A DNA stretch of 64,000 bases from positions 1-64,000 of the forward strand of contig FPJT01000003.1 in assembly GCA_900119535.1 (NCBI GenBank), in the 5' to 3' direction. Source of the DNA: Ruminococcus sp. XPD3002 (GTDB lineage Bacteria > Bacillota > Clostridia > Oscillospirales > Ruminococcaceae). The notes beneath the pieces were generated by a model that did not search any database, had not been told where the DNA came from, and saw only the letters and a program-made list of their open reading frames with translations. A program made the translations under genes and the position numbers. This document shows positions 17,690-25,852 of this stretch, in pieces (position 1 is the first letter of the stretch; each line of letters starts with the position of its first letter).

Positions 17690-17907
17690 TGGAAGATCAG
17701 GATACGATCAAAGCTCCCACTGATCCCGATGAACTTGCTGAACTTATAGATCAGTTAATGTCAAAGGGCAGCGGTCATGTTAATATTGTATCATCGGAAA
17801 ATGGCGTTGGTCTTAAGGTGGACACTGTGAAAAGTACTGACGTATGCGGCTCTAAAGGCGCATGCTGTCAGCCCACCGAGGACGCTATCGACGATGATGA
17901 AGACTGA
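17689..17907 (+). CDS. Small acidic Cys-rich protein of the split formate-lyase operon
   Basis: 72 residues, starting at the ATG that overlaps the pflB stop (TAATG), so translation is coupled. Residues about 13-33 (DELAELIDQLMSKGSGHVNI) align by eye with the start of the radical-domain protein ([20 protein letters not shown]). The rest differs: the radical loop is replaced by VCGSKGACCQP with three Cys, then an acidic tail (DAIDDDED). It therefore looks like a diverged duplicate of the linker part of the glycyl-radical domain. Function unknown; it may assist docking, protect the radical domain or bind metal. The frame is protected by a coupled start, and the neighbour has its own ribosome site. 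Confidence 0.75.
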   Translation: MEDQDTIKAPTDPDELAELIDQLMSKGSGHVNIVSSENGVGLKVDTVKSTDVCGSKGACCQPTEDAIDDDED

Positions 17908-17931
17908 TAAATATTAAGGAGGATAATTATT

Positions 17932-18171
17932 ATGGCAAACGATAAGCAGATAGATAACCTCGTAGAGCTTCTCGACGGTTATGTTGAAAAAGGCGGTCAC
18001 CACCTCAATGTTAACGTTTTCACCCGTGAGACTCTTCTTGACGCTCAGGCTCACCCTGAAAAGTACCCACAGCTCACTGTAAGAGTTTCAGGCTATGCAG
18101 TTAACTTCGTAAAGCTCACAAAAGAACAGCAGGACGACGTTATCTCTCGTACATTCCACCAGAGCTTCTGA
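17932..18171 (+). CDS. grcA: Stand-alone glycyl-radical domain of pyruvate formate-lyase (GrcA/YfiD-like)
   Basis: 79 residues; ATG at 17932 after AAGGAGG. It matches the last part of Pfl[28 protein letters not shown] with the radical Gly54, then [19 protein letters not shown]. coli GrcA (YfiD) is a 127-residue spare radical domain for oxygen-damaged PflB. Here the partner barrel protein has no such domain of its own, so this protein should be obligatory rather than a spare. It lies in the same operon, 24 bases after the small Cys-rich gene and before a strong terminator. Confidence 0.93.
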   Translation: MANDKQIDNLVELLDGYVEKGGHHLNVNVFTRETLLDAQAHPEKYPQLTVRVSGYAVNFVKLTKEQQDDVISRTFHQSF

Positions 18172-18181
18172 TAAAACAGCT

Positions 18182-18214
18182 AAGGTCCGTTTCCTTCGGG
18201 AAGCGGACCTTTTT
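18182..18214 (+). terminator. Terminator of formate-lyase operon
   Basis: AAGGTCCG-TTTCC / GGAA-GCGGACCTT stem with a TTCG loop, followed by TTT. Confidence 0.9.
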
Positions 18215-18277
18215 GCGTGAACGATATAAAAGCAGGGAACTCTTTCCTATGATTTGTACTGCAAATAAGTCCTTTCC

Positions 18278-18306
18278 TTGACTTTTTCAGCGCAATATGC
18301 TATACT
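18278..18306 (+). promoter_or_regulatory. Promoter of metG
   Basis: TTGACT (18278-18283), 17-base spacer, TATACT (18301-18306). No T-box sequence is visible in the short leader. Confidence 0.75.
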
Positions 18307-18341
18307 TTAAAGGCAATACTATTTTAAAAAGGAAGATGATT

Positions 18342-20315
18342 ATGAAGGATACTTTTTATATCACTACGCCGATCTATTACCCCTCAAGCAAGCTTCATGT
18401 AGGTCATACCTACTGCACTGTTGCTACAGACGTTATGGCTCGCTATAAGAGAATGCGCGGCTTTGATGTTATTTTCCTGACAGGTACAGACGAGCATGGT
18501 CAGAAGATCGAAACAAAAGCCAAAGAAAAAGGCGTTACTCCTAAGGAGTTCGTTGACAGTATCGTTTCTGCTCCCGGCGGAGTTCTCGACCTCTGGAAGC
18601 TGATGAATATATCAAACGATCGCTTTATCCGTACTACAGATGATTATCACTGCAAGTCGGTTCAGAAGATATTCAAGAAGATGTACGACAAGGGCGATAT
18701 CTACAAGGGCAAATACAAAGGCAAATACTGCGTTCCCTGCGAGTCTTTCTGGACAGACAGTCAGCTCGTTGACGGAAAGTGTCCTGACTGCGGACGCGAA
18801 GTAAAGGAGGCTGAGGAGGAAGCTTACTTCTTCAGGCTTTCAAAGTATCAGGATAAGATAAAGGATCTCCTCCTTAACACAGACTTCCTTGAGCCTAAGA
18901 GCCGTGTGAACGAAATGATCAATAACTTCATCAATCCCGGACTTGAAGACCTCTGCGTATCACGTACCTCATTCTCATGGGGCATCCCTGTAGACTTCGA
19001 TGACAAGCACGTTGTTTATGTATGGATAGACGCTCTTACAAACTACATCAACGCTCTCGGCTATGAGAACGACAAGTATAACGACTTCGACCGCTACTGG
19101 CCTGCTGATGTTCACTTCGTTGGTAAGGAAATTGTAAGATTCCATTCCATCATCTGGCCTGCTATCCTTATGAGCCTCGAGCTTCCTCTTCCTAAGAAGG
19201 TATTTGGTCACGGCTGGCTTCTTATCGACGGCGGCAAGATATCAAAGAGTAAGGAGAATACTACTGTTAACGTTGTTGATCCGATGATCCTCGCTCAGCG
19301 CTATGGCGTTGACGCTATCAGATACTATCTCATGAGAGAATTCCCGTTCGGAAGTGACGGAAACTTCTCAAATGAACTCCTTATAAACCGTATAAATACA
19401 GACCTTGCTAATAACCTCGGCAACCTTGTGAGCCGTACTGTTGCAATGGTCAACAAATACTTCGGCGGAAAGCTCCCTGCCGATCAGCTGAGCATCCCCG
19501 AAAAGGACGATAATCTCATATCTGCCGTTTCTGCTCTGAGAGACACTTATACCGATTATATGGAGAAGTATAAGTTCCAGAACGCTGTTTCAGAGGTATT
19601 CAAGGTTATCGATATGTCCAATAAGTATATCGACGAGAACGAGCCGTGGGTACTTGCAAGAGATGAAGCTAATCTCCCTCGCCTTGCATGCGTTATGTAC
19701 AATCTGCTTGAATCCATTCGTATCTGTTCACTGCTTCTTACTCCCTTCATGCCTGATACTGCTGCAAAGATCACAGCTCAGGTAGGCTCGGACAAGAGCA
19801 CATGGGATGATACTGTATGGGGAGGACTTCCTAAGGAAGCTCAGGTCGTAAGCGGTGAGAATCTCTTCCCTCGTATCGACCTTGCTAAGGAGCTTGAAGA
19901 GCTTGCTGCTATCGAAACAGAACTCAAAAAGAAGGAAGCAGGTCCCGCTGCTGTTGAAACAGAGCCTCTTTCCGAGGAGTTCGTTGAGTTCGATAACTTC
20001 GTAAAAATGGACCTTCGTGCAGTTAAGGTAAAGGCTTGTGAGAACGTAAAGAAGAGCAAGAAGCTCCTGCGTTTCACTCTGGACGACGGTACAGGCACAG
20101 ACAGACAGATACTGTCGGGTATCGCTGAATTCTATAAACCTGAGGAGCTTGTCGGAAAGACAATTGCAGCTATCGTTAACCTGCCACCAAGAAAGATGAT
20201 GGGACTCGATTCCTGCGGAATGTTGTTCTCTGCTGTTCATAAGGAAAACGGCGAAGAAAAGCTCGAGCTTCTCATGCTCAGCGACACTATCCCTGCAGGC
20301 TCAAAGATCTGCTGA
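18342..20315 (+). CDS. metG: Methionyl-tRNA synthetase
   Basis: 657 residues. The ATG at 18342 (MKDTFYITTPIYYP) is chosen over upstream codons because AAAAAGGAAG lies just before it and the -10 lies further up. Class I motifs: HVGH (19-22) and KISKS (299-303). One zinc knuckle is visible (CVPC...CPDC, near 125-145). The C-terminal 110 residues (FDNFVKMDLRAVKVKACENV) form the EMAP/Trbp111-type tRNA-binding domain. It charges initiator and elongator tRNA with methionine. Monocistronic. Confidence 0.96.
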   Translation: MKDTFYITTPIYYPSSKLHVGHTYCTVATDVMARYKRMRGFDVIFLTGTDEHGQKIETKAKEKGVTPKEFVDSIVSAPGGVLDLWKLMNISNDRFIRTTDDYHCKSVQKIFKKMYDKGDIYKGKYKGKYCVPCESFWTDSQLVDGKCPDCGREVKEAEEEAYFFRLSKYQDKIKDLLLNTDFLEPKSRVNEMINNFINPGLEDLCVSRTSFSWGIPVDFDDKHVVYVWIDALTNYINALGYENDKYNDFDRYWPADVHFVGKEIVRFHSIIWPAILMSLELPLPKKVFGHGWLLIDGGKISKSKENTTVNVVDPMILAQRYGVDAIRYYLMREFPFGSDGNFSNELLINRINTDLANNLGNLVSRTVAMVNKYFGGKLPADQLSIPEKDDNLISAVSALRDTYTDYMEKYKFQNAVSEVFKVIDMSNKYIDENEPWVLARDEANLPRLACVMYNLLESIRICSLLLTPFMPDTAAKITAQVGSDKSTWDDTVWGGLPKEAQVVSGENLFPRIDLAKELEELAAIETELKKKEAGPAAVETEPLSEEFVEFDNFVKMDLRAVKVKACENVKKSKKLLRFTLDDGTGTDRQILSGIAEFYKPEELVGKTIAAIVNLPPRKMMGLDSCGMLFSAVHKENGEEKLELLMLSDTIPAGSKIC

Positions 20316-20385
20316 CATATGTATTCATTGAGGGGAACTCTTTTGAAGAAGGGTTTCCCTCATTTCGTTTCAATACTCTTACTAT

Positions 20386-20467
20386 AAATTTTCAGCCTGA
20401 CATAGCACTCTTTTAGTATTACAGTTTTAATTATCTGTAATAAAGTGCTATGTCAGGCTGAAAATTT
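20386..20467. repeat. 82-bp perfect-arm palindromic element
   Basis: The 24-base arm starting AAATTTTCAGCC (20386-20409) is repeated perfectly in inverted form at 20444-20467. An inner hairpin (ATTACAG 20418-20424 / CTGTAAT 20434-20440) sits in the loop. Possible cruciform, small palindromic mobile unit or bidirectional terminator. Confidence 0.75.
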
Positions 20468-20506
20468 GAAGCAAAAAGTCTATGGAAAAGGGGTTCGGGG
20501 GTGACT

Positions 20507-20643
20507 CCCCGCAGTGCGGGGTAACTCCCTACAGTGTAGGGAGATGTCAGCAAAGCTGACAGAGGATCATCGCTCCTGTTAGGAGATGTCCGAAGGACAG
20601 AGGGGACCGCCTCCGCCAGAGGGAACCTTTCCTCAGAAAGGTT
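20507..20643. repeat. Array of seven short hairpins (REP-like)
   Basis: Successive stems: CCCCGC/GCGGGG, CTCCCTAC/GTAGGGAG, TGTCAGC/GCTGACA, CTCCT/AGGAG, TGTCC/GGACA, CCTC/GAGG and AACCTTT/AAAGGTT, each with a 3-6 base loop. The frame AGATGTC...GACAGAGG occurs twice. From memory, similar GATGTC-hairpin-GACAGAGG units are frequent intergenic repeats in Oscillospiraceae; not checked here. Confidence 0.7.
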
Positions 20644-20660
20644 TTCCCCCGATAAATACA

Positions 20661-21161
20661 TTATGGTTCTGCTTCTATCGCTCTACCATGCTTTAAACTC
20701 TCAGGGCAGTCGATATATCTCTGATTACTGCTTCCGCGGAACTTTATGTTCCAGTCTCTTAACTCTTCAACGAATTTGCCGTCGATGAGTATATCCGTAA
20801 CTTCAAGAAGCTCCCCCCACCCGTTATGTTCACGGTTTTTATAGAGTTCCTCGAAATCATATCCTGTATATGTCACGATATTAAGTCCAAGTTCCTTTAT
20901 CTGCCTTCCGAGATACGCAAGCGGAATTGCCTGACAGAATGGATCTCCGCCGCTGAATGTAACGCCGTCCAGAAGCGGATTTGACTTTATCTTCTCCAGA
21001 AGAACATCAGTATCTGTCAGCTCTCCCCCGTCAAATGCGTGAGTCTGTGGATTGTGGCAACCCTTGCAATTGTGGGGACAGCCCTGAGTAAATATCGTGA
21101 ATCTTATACCGGGACCGTCAACGATCGAATCGTTGACAGTTCCGGCTATTCTGAGTTCCAT
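20661..21161 (-). CDS. nrdG: Anaerobic ribonucleotide reductase activating protein
   Basis: 166 residues, start ATG 21161 after AAGGTGAT, 9 bases downstream of nrdD. Radical-SAM motif CPHNCKGC near residues 30-37 (CxxxCxxC), GGDPF for SAM binding, and a short family-typical length. It transfers the radical to the glycine of NrdD under anaerobic conditions. A role in activating the separate PFL radical domain is not expected, because that normally needs PflA. Confidence 0.93.
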   Translation of the reverse strand: MELRIAGTVNDSIVDGPGIRFTIFTQGCPHNCKGCHNPQTHAFDGGELTDTDVLLEKIKSNPLLDGVTFSGGDPFCQAIPLAYLGRQIKELGLNIVTYTGYDFEELYKNREHNGWGELLEVTDILIDGKFVEELRDWNIKFRGSSNQRYIDCPESLKHGRAIEAEP

Positions 21162-21170
21162 TAGATCACC

Positions 21171-23492
21171 TTACACATTATGTTTTACACGGTCGTGTTC
21201 TTCCGAACGCTTACCGTTATTGAATCTGTCCAGAGTACCTACAAGGTAGCCAGTAATACGGCGTATCCTGTCAAATGCGACATTCTTGTCGTCGTGTTCC
21301 TTACGTCCGCAGCATGGGCATGTCTCGCCGATTATACCTGTGTATCCGCAGCATGGATCACGGTCTACCGGATGATTGATAGCGCCGTAGCCTATGCCCG
21401 ATTCCTTCATGCAGCGTACTATCTTTTCAAATGCTGCAAGGTTCTCGAGCGGATCGCCGTCCAGTTCGATATAGCTGATATGACCTGCATTGGTAAGCTC
21501 GTGGTACGGAGCCTCTATCTTTATCTTCTCAAATGCGCTGATCGGATAGTAAACAGGTACATGGAATGAGTTTGTATAGTAGTCACGGTCAGTAACGCCT
21601 TCAATTATACCATACTTCTTTGCATCCATGCGGACAAATCTGCCTGAAAGTCCCTCGGCAGGTGTTGCGAGAAGTGAGAAGTTAAGTCCTGTGCGCTTTG
21701 ACTCTTCATCAAGGCGCTGACGCATTGCTGTTACTATTTCAATACCAAGCTCTCTTGCATCCTCATTCTCACCGTGATGATAGCCTATCAGAGCCTTAAG
21801 AGCTTCTGCAAGTCCGATAAATCCGACGGAAAGAGTACCGTGCTTGAGAACTTCGCCCACTGTATCATCGGATGCAAGCTTATCGGAATCGATCCATATG
21901 CCCTGTCCCATAAGGAACGGGAAGTTTCTTACCTTCTTCTGTGACTGTATCTTGAAACGGTGGAGAAGCTGATCTATAGCAAGATCCATCATCTCATCCA
22001 ACATGTCGAAGAACTGTCCCACATTGTGGTCAGCCTTGATAGCAAGTCTCGGCAGGTTGATAGAAGTGAAGCTGAGGTTTCCTCTGCCTGTTACTACCTG
22101 TCTTGAAGGATCGTGTACGTTACCTATAACTCGTGTACGGCATCCCATGTATGCGATCTCTGTATCAGGATCTCCCTCGTGATAGTACTGGAGATTATAA
22201 GGAGCGTCGATGAATGAGAAGTTCGGGAAAAGACGCTTTGCTGATACTCTGCAAGCCAGCTTGAAGAGATCATAGTTCGGATCGGTCGGATTGTAGTTGA
22301 TGCCGTCCTTTATCTTGAAAATATGTATCGGGAAAATAGGAGTCTCGCCGTTTCCGAGACCTGCCTCCTGTGCAAGGAGAACATTCTTTATTACCATTCT
22401 TCCTTCGGGAGATGTATCAGTACCGTAGTTTATGGAGCTGAATGGTGTCTGAGCGCCTGCACGGCTGTTCATAGTATTGAGGTTGTGGATAAGAGCTTCC
22501 ATAGCCTGATATGTGGCTCTGTCAGTTTCCTTTTCAGCGTTCTTCTTTGCGAAAGCCTGTATTTTATCTACTGTATCAGCGTCAGTGTAGTTAAGGAGGA
22601 GTTCCTTCTCCTTTTCACTGTAACCGTTGTTGTCAGCAAGAACAGGCTTAAGTGAATACTTTTCAAAAAGTTCCTTCTTTATGCTGTCTGCGATCTCCTG
22701 CTCATTTTCTGCGCCGCCGATAAGGGAAAGTGCTCTTGCAACGTTCTGGATGTATCTTGAAGCGTAGGTCTTCTTAACACCATCAGCCATTGCGTAATCA
22801 AATGTAGGTATGCTCTGTCCGCCGTGCTGATCGTTCTGGTTGGACTGGATAGCAATACATGCAAGTGCTGAATAGCTTGAAATATCATTTGGTTCACGGA
22901 GATAGCCATGACCTGTAGAGAAACCGTTTGTGAAAAGTTTTTTCAGGTCGATCTGACAGCATGTTGTGGTAAGAGTATAGAAATCAAGATCGTGGATGTG
23001 AATATCGCCCTCACGGTGAGCCTTGGCATGCTTCGGTTCAAGAACGTACATCTCGTAGTATTCCTTAGCCGAAACAGAGCCGTACTTAAGCATGGTACCC
23101 ATAGCTGTATCGCCGTCGATATTTGCATTTTCACGCTTGATATCACTGTCCTTTGCAGCGCTGAATGTAAGTTCGTTCAGAACACACATAAGGTTGGTCT
23201 TCATCTCACGGGAACGTGTACGCTCATAACGATAAAGAATGTAAGCCTTTGCAGTCTTGGCATGTCCTTTTTCAATAAGAGTCTTTTCAACAAGGTCCTG
23301 TATCTCTTCAACTGTAGGCACCTTACCGGGATTCTCTGCCTCGTAAGTAGTACATACGTCAGCGGCAGTTTCCATAGCCACATTGAAATCTGTACCTCCG
23401 CAGCTCTGAGCTGCCTTGAAGATAGCGTTAGCGATCTTTTCCATATTGAAAGGCACTTTTCTGCCGTCTCGCTTGATGATGTGAATTATCAT
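21171..23492 (-). CDS. nrdD: Anaerobic (class III) ribonucleoside-triphosphate reductase
   Basis: 773 residues; ATG 23492 after GGAGG. N-terminal ATP-cone (IKRDGRKVPFNMEKIANAI), the family core including the Cys region, a C-terminal zinc Cys4 site (DPCCGYTG ... CPCCGR) and the radical loop RRITGYLVG with Gly748. It makes dNTPs from NTPs using formate as reductant, which links it to pyruvate formate-lyase. Operon nrdD-nrdG. An NrdR-type box lies between promoter and start. Confidence 0.95.
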   Translation of the reverse strand: MIIHIIKRDGRKVPFNMEKIANAIFKAAQSCGGTDFNVAMETAADVCTTYEAENPGKVPTVEEIQDLVEKTLIEKGHAKTAKAYILYRYERTRSREMKTNLMCVLNELTFSAAKDSDIKRENANIDGDTAMGTMLKYGSVSAKEYYEMYVLEPKHAKAHREGDIHIHDLDFYTLTTTCCQIDLKKLFTNGFSTGHGYLREPNDISSYSALACIAIQSNQNDQHGGQSIPTFDYAMADGVKKTYASRYIQNVARALSLIGGAENEQEIADSIKKELFEKYSLKPVLADNNGYSEKEKELLLNYTDADTVDKIQAFAKKNAEKETDRATYQAMEALIHNLNTMNSRAGAQTPFSSINYGTDTSPEGRMVIKNVLLAQEAGLGNGETPIFPIHIFKIKDGINYNPTDPNYDLFKLACRVSAKRLFPNFSFIDAPYNLQYYHEGDPDTEIAYMGCRTRVIGNVHDPSRQVVTGRGNLSFTSINLPRLAIKADHNVGQFFDMLDEMMDLAIDQLLHRFKIQSQKKVRNFPFLMGQGIWIDSDKLASDDTVGEVLKHGTLSVGFIGLAEALKALIGYHHGENEDARELGIEIVTAMRQRLDEESKRTGLNFSLLATPAEGLSGRFVRMDAKKYGIIEGVTDRDYYTNSFHVPVYYPISAFEKIKIEAPYHELTNAGHISYIELDGDPLENLAAFEKIVRCMKESGIGYGAINHPVDRDPCCGYTGIIGETCPCCGRKEHDDKNVAFDRIRRITGYLVGTLDRFNNGKRSEEHDRVKHNV

Positions 23493-23510
23493 AACTCCAA
23501 CCTCCGAAAT

Positions 23511-23526
23511 CTATATATTGTGTTCC
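23511..23526 (-). promoter_or_regulatory. NrdR-type box upstream of nrdDG
   Basis: On the minus strand ACACAATATATAG is close to the NrdR consensus (ACACTATATATTGTGT-like). It lies 21 bases downstream of the -10. A second, degenerate site may overlap the -10 (near 23540-23556), giving about a three-turn spacing. Confidence 0.55.
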
Positions 23527-23546
23527 GATTTTCAAAACCATATATA

Positions 23547-23575
23547 AGTATAAAACAATTCATGGATAAAGTCAA
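23547..23575 (-). promoter_or_regulatory. Promoter of nrdDG
   Basis: Minus strand TTGACT (23575-23570), 17-base spacer, TATACT (23552-23547). Confidence 0.75.
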
Positions 23576-23702
23576 TTGGATACTATGACAATCAAGAGCC
23601 GATTTACAGTCAGAATTTTGTGTGTTTTGTATGCTTTTCACCCTGTTTTGCGGCTTTTAGCGCTATATTTCGACATCTATACAAACAGTATTGAAAGCAA
23701 AA

Positions 23703-23730
23703 TACCCAACACAATATATTGTGTTGGGTA
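23703..23730 (-). terminator. Palindromic hairpin downstream of SGNH gene
   Basis: Perfect palindrome with outer arms TACCCAAC/GTTGGGTA, followed on the minus strand by TTTTGC. A likely terminator. Its core ACACAATATATTGTGT also matches an NrdR box, but it lies about 130 bases upstream of the nrdD -35. Confidence 0.6.
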
Positions 23731-23734
23731 TAAT

Positions 23735-24583
23735 TTATACAGTATGTGAAAGTATGTAGTCCGTAAGCACTGAATATAACTGTGATGTATAGTTCTGGTT
23801 TGCTATCGACCAGTAATCAGGTGACAATACTCCACTGTCCGACTTAAGTGCTGTGTTGGTGTCGATACAGTATACACCTGCCTGATCTGCCATAGAAAGC
23901 AGCTTTGTATTATATTCATTCACTTTTTCATTGGTTACTGTCTCGAATCCCTCCGGTACAGGCGGAAGCTGCATCACAAATATCTTAGTATCAGGAAGCG
24001 AATTCTTAAGTGATGTTACAAGCTCCTGATAGCTTTTTATCATCTCATCGGTCTTGTCGGTTGTAATATCGCTTCCGAGCATTATATACAGTCTCTTGGG
24101 CTTCATCTTTCCTGCGATCTCTGTAAGTGTACCGCTTCCGAAACTGCTGTCAGCCTGGGCTGTTGTACAGTTTTTCGCATTGAGCGAAGCGTTTCCTACT
24201 ACATATCCGAATCCGCCGTTATCCGCCATACCGAGAAGTGTACCGTCAGTAAAAAGCGCACTTTCTTCAAGATAGTTGCCGTCAGCTTTCTCTGACTGTG
24301 GTACGGGATTTGTTATTGCTGTATCAGTTTTTTCCTCTATCTGTTCCTCGGAAGCTTCCGAAGTTGTACCTTCATTCGCCTTTCGGCTTTCAAGCTCTGC
24401 TACAGTAGCGTTGAACTCGTCCTTGAAGAAATTATCATTTAGGTTCGCAGCAAGCATGTAAAGGGCGAAACAAGCAAGGAACGAGAAAACGAAGATAAGT
24501 ACCATTACCCAGAAATTGAAGCGCATTTTCGGTTTTCCGCTTTTTTTACCGGTGTTGCGCTGTATAGTTCTTTTTTTCTCCAT
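23735..24583 (-). CDS. Membrane-anchored SGNH/GDSL-fold protein with degenerate catalytic residues
   Basis: 282 residues from ATG 24583 (GGAG 6 bases upstream); an in-frame upstream codon lacks a ribosome site. A basic cytoplasmic start (MEKKRTIQRNTGKK), one membrane helix (about 24-46), a low-complexity Glu/Thr stalk (about 60-105), then an outside SGNH-like domain: FTDGTLLGM (block I), MLGSDITT (block III), IFVMQLPPVP. The nucleophile Ser of GDS is replaced, GxND reads GSDI, and the DxxH block reads DYWS, so hydrolase activity is doubtful. Possibly a cell-surface binding pseudoenzyme. Confidence 0.7.
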   Translation of the reverse strand: MEKKRTIQRNTGKKSGKPKMRFNFWVMVLIFVFSFLACFALYMLAANLNDNFFKDEFNATVAELESRKANEGTTSEASEEQIEEKTDTAITNPVPQSEKADGNYLEESALFTDGTLLGMADNGGFGYVVGNASLNAKNCTTAQADSSFGSGTLTEIAGKMKPKRLYIMLGSDITTDKTDEMIKSYQELVTSLKNSLPDTKIFVMQLPPVPEGFETVTNEKVNEYNTKLLSMADQAGVYCIDTNTALKSDSGVLSPDYWSIANQNYTSQLYSVLTDYILSHTV

Positions 24584-24637
24584 ATGATCTCCACTCCGCC
24601 ATACAAGGCAATTGTTTTTCAAAACACTTTCCTTTCT

Positions 24638-24666
24638 ATTATACCCTGTTGCGGAGAATTTTGCAA
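24638..24666 (-). promoter_or_regulatory. Promoter of SGNH-like gene
   Basis: Minus strand TTGCAA (24666-24661), 17-base spacer, TATAAT (24643-24638). Confidence 0.75.
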
Positions 24667-24779
24667 TAGTTTTTTCTTGTAAAATTATATACTTTTATCT
24701 CAGACCTCCACTTTCTCATCCGCACGAAATTCAGACTGCGGATTTCTTCTTTTTGCTTCCCTTTTAATTATAATTCGAG

Positions 24780-24808
24780 TTGACAATCATATTAAAATAA
24801 AGTATAAT
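24780..24808 (+). promoter_or_regulatory. Promoter of smpB
   Basis: TTGACA (24780-24785), 17-base spacer, TATAAT (24803-24808); a consensus promoter. Confidence 0.85.
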
Positions 24809-24861
24809 TAATACGTATAAGACTGTAACAACAGTGATTTTTAATGATCGGAGCTGTGAAA

Positions 24862-25326
24862 ATGCGTTCAAAAGGTACTAAAACTATAGCCGAAAACAGA
24901 AAAGCACGTCACGAATATTTCGTCCTTGAGACATATGAAGCAGGTATCGAACTCGTCGGTACCGAAGTAAAGTCTATCCGTCAGGGCGGAGTTAACCTGA
25001 AGGACAGCTGGTGCTCCGTGGATAAAGGCGAACTCTTTATCAGAGGTATGCATATCTCTCCATACGAAAAAGGAAATATCTTTAACCGTGATCCAATGAG
25101 AGTAAGAAAGCTCCTCATGCATAAGCGTGAGATAAACAAGCTGTATGGTACTCTTAAACAGGACGGTCTCTCTCTTATCCCACTCAGCCTCTATTTCAAA
25201 GATTCAAGGGTAAAGGTACAGCTGGGACTCTGCAAAGGTAAAAAACTATACGATAAACGTGCGGATATGGCTAAACGTGACGCCAAACGTGAGATCGACC
25301 GAAATATCAAGATACGTAATCAATGA
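24862..25326 (+). CDS. smpB: SsrA-binding protein SmpB
   Basis: 154 residues from ATG 24862 (GGAG at 24850-24853; the ATG at 24844 lies before it). Conserved [60 protein letters not shown]. It binds tmRNA and brings it to stalled ribosomes. The tmRNA gene lies 1.2 kb downstream on the same strand. Confidence 0.97.
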   Translation: MRSKGTKTIAENRKARHEYFVLETYEAGIELVGTEVKSIRQGGVNLKDSWCSVDKGELFIRGMHISPYEKGNIFNRDPMRVRKLLMHKREINKLYGTLKQDGLSLIPLSLYFKDSRVKVQLGLCKGKKLYDKRADMAKRDAKREIDRNIKIRNQ

Positions 25327-25335
25327 GGTCTGAGT

Positions 25336-25779
25336 ATGGTTAGAGAAGCTGTCAGAACAGACCTTGAAGGATTGCTCACACTCTATATGCAACTCCACGA
25401 CAATCCTTTTCCGGAACTGGATAAACGTGTTCTGAACGTGTGGGAAACTATTATGTCTGATGATTCACATCACGTTATCGTCGCAGAAGAAGACGGGAAA
25501 ATAGTTTCATCATGTATATGTATTATTATCCCGAATCTCACACGAGGTCAGCGTCCCTACGCTTTAGTGGAAAATGTGATCACCGATAAAGATTACCGCA
25601 AAAGAGGGATAGCTACCGCCTGTCTGAATTTTGCAAAAGATATCGCAATGCGTGAAAACTGCACACGACTGATGCTCATGACAGGTTCAAAAGAGAGATC
25701 CACCCTTGATTTCTATGAGAGGGCAGGATATGATCCGAATGACAAAAAAGCCTTTGTTCAGTGGCTGATCGAAAGATAA
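25336..25779 (+). CDS. GNAT family N-acetyltransferase
   Basis: 147 residues, starting 9 bases after the smpB stop, with GAGG overlapping that stop region. GNAT core: VENVITDKDYRKRGIATACL (motif A with the RxxGIA acetyl-CoA loop) and a C-terminal FYERAGYDP. Substrate unknown. Probably cotranscribed with smpB. Confidence 0.88.
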   Translation: MVREAVRTDLEGLLTLYMQLHDNPFPELDKRVLNVWETIMSDDSHHVIVAEEDGKIVSSCICIIIPNLTRGQRPYALVENVITDKDYRKRGIATACLNFAKDIAMRENCTRLMLMTGSKERSTLDFYERAGYDPNDKKAFVQWLIER

Positions 25780-25852
25780 TCATCGTTAGCAAGCTATGAC
25801 AGGATTTTGCCGTGATGACAATTTAATTCTTACTGTAAGGAGAAGACAAATA

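Larger units (their letters stand above)
20316..20660. repeat. Repeat-rich intergenic region with palindrome and hairpin array
   Basis: 345 bases without a gene between convergent metG and nrdG. A weak hairpin near 20329-20362 (TGAGGG/CCCTCA) may terminate metG. It is followed by a long palindrome (20386-20467) and a run of seven small hairpins (20507-20643). Confidence 0.7.

Noticed and set aside
18215..18341. T-box leader of metG
   Set aside because: Promoter and start are too close together, and the T-box sequence (AGGGTGGNACCGCG) is absent.
20507..20643. Possible CRISPR array
   Set aside because: The units are different hairpins without constant repeats or spacers of equal length, and no cas gene is near.
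22908..23588. Plus-strand 226-codon frame opposite nrdD
   Set aside because: Shadow of nrdD; Cys/Leu-rich without a domain, and it runs through the nrdD promoter.
23703..23730. Second functional NrdR operator
   Set aside because: The core matches, but it lies about 130 bases upstream of the nrdD -35 and fits better as the terminator of the SGNH-like gene.
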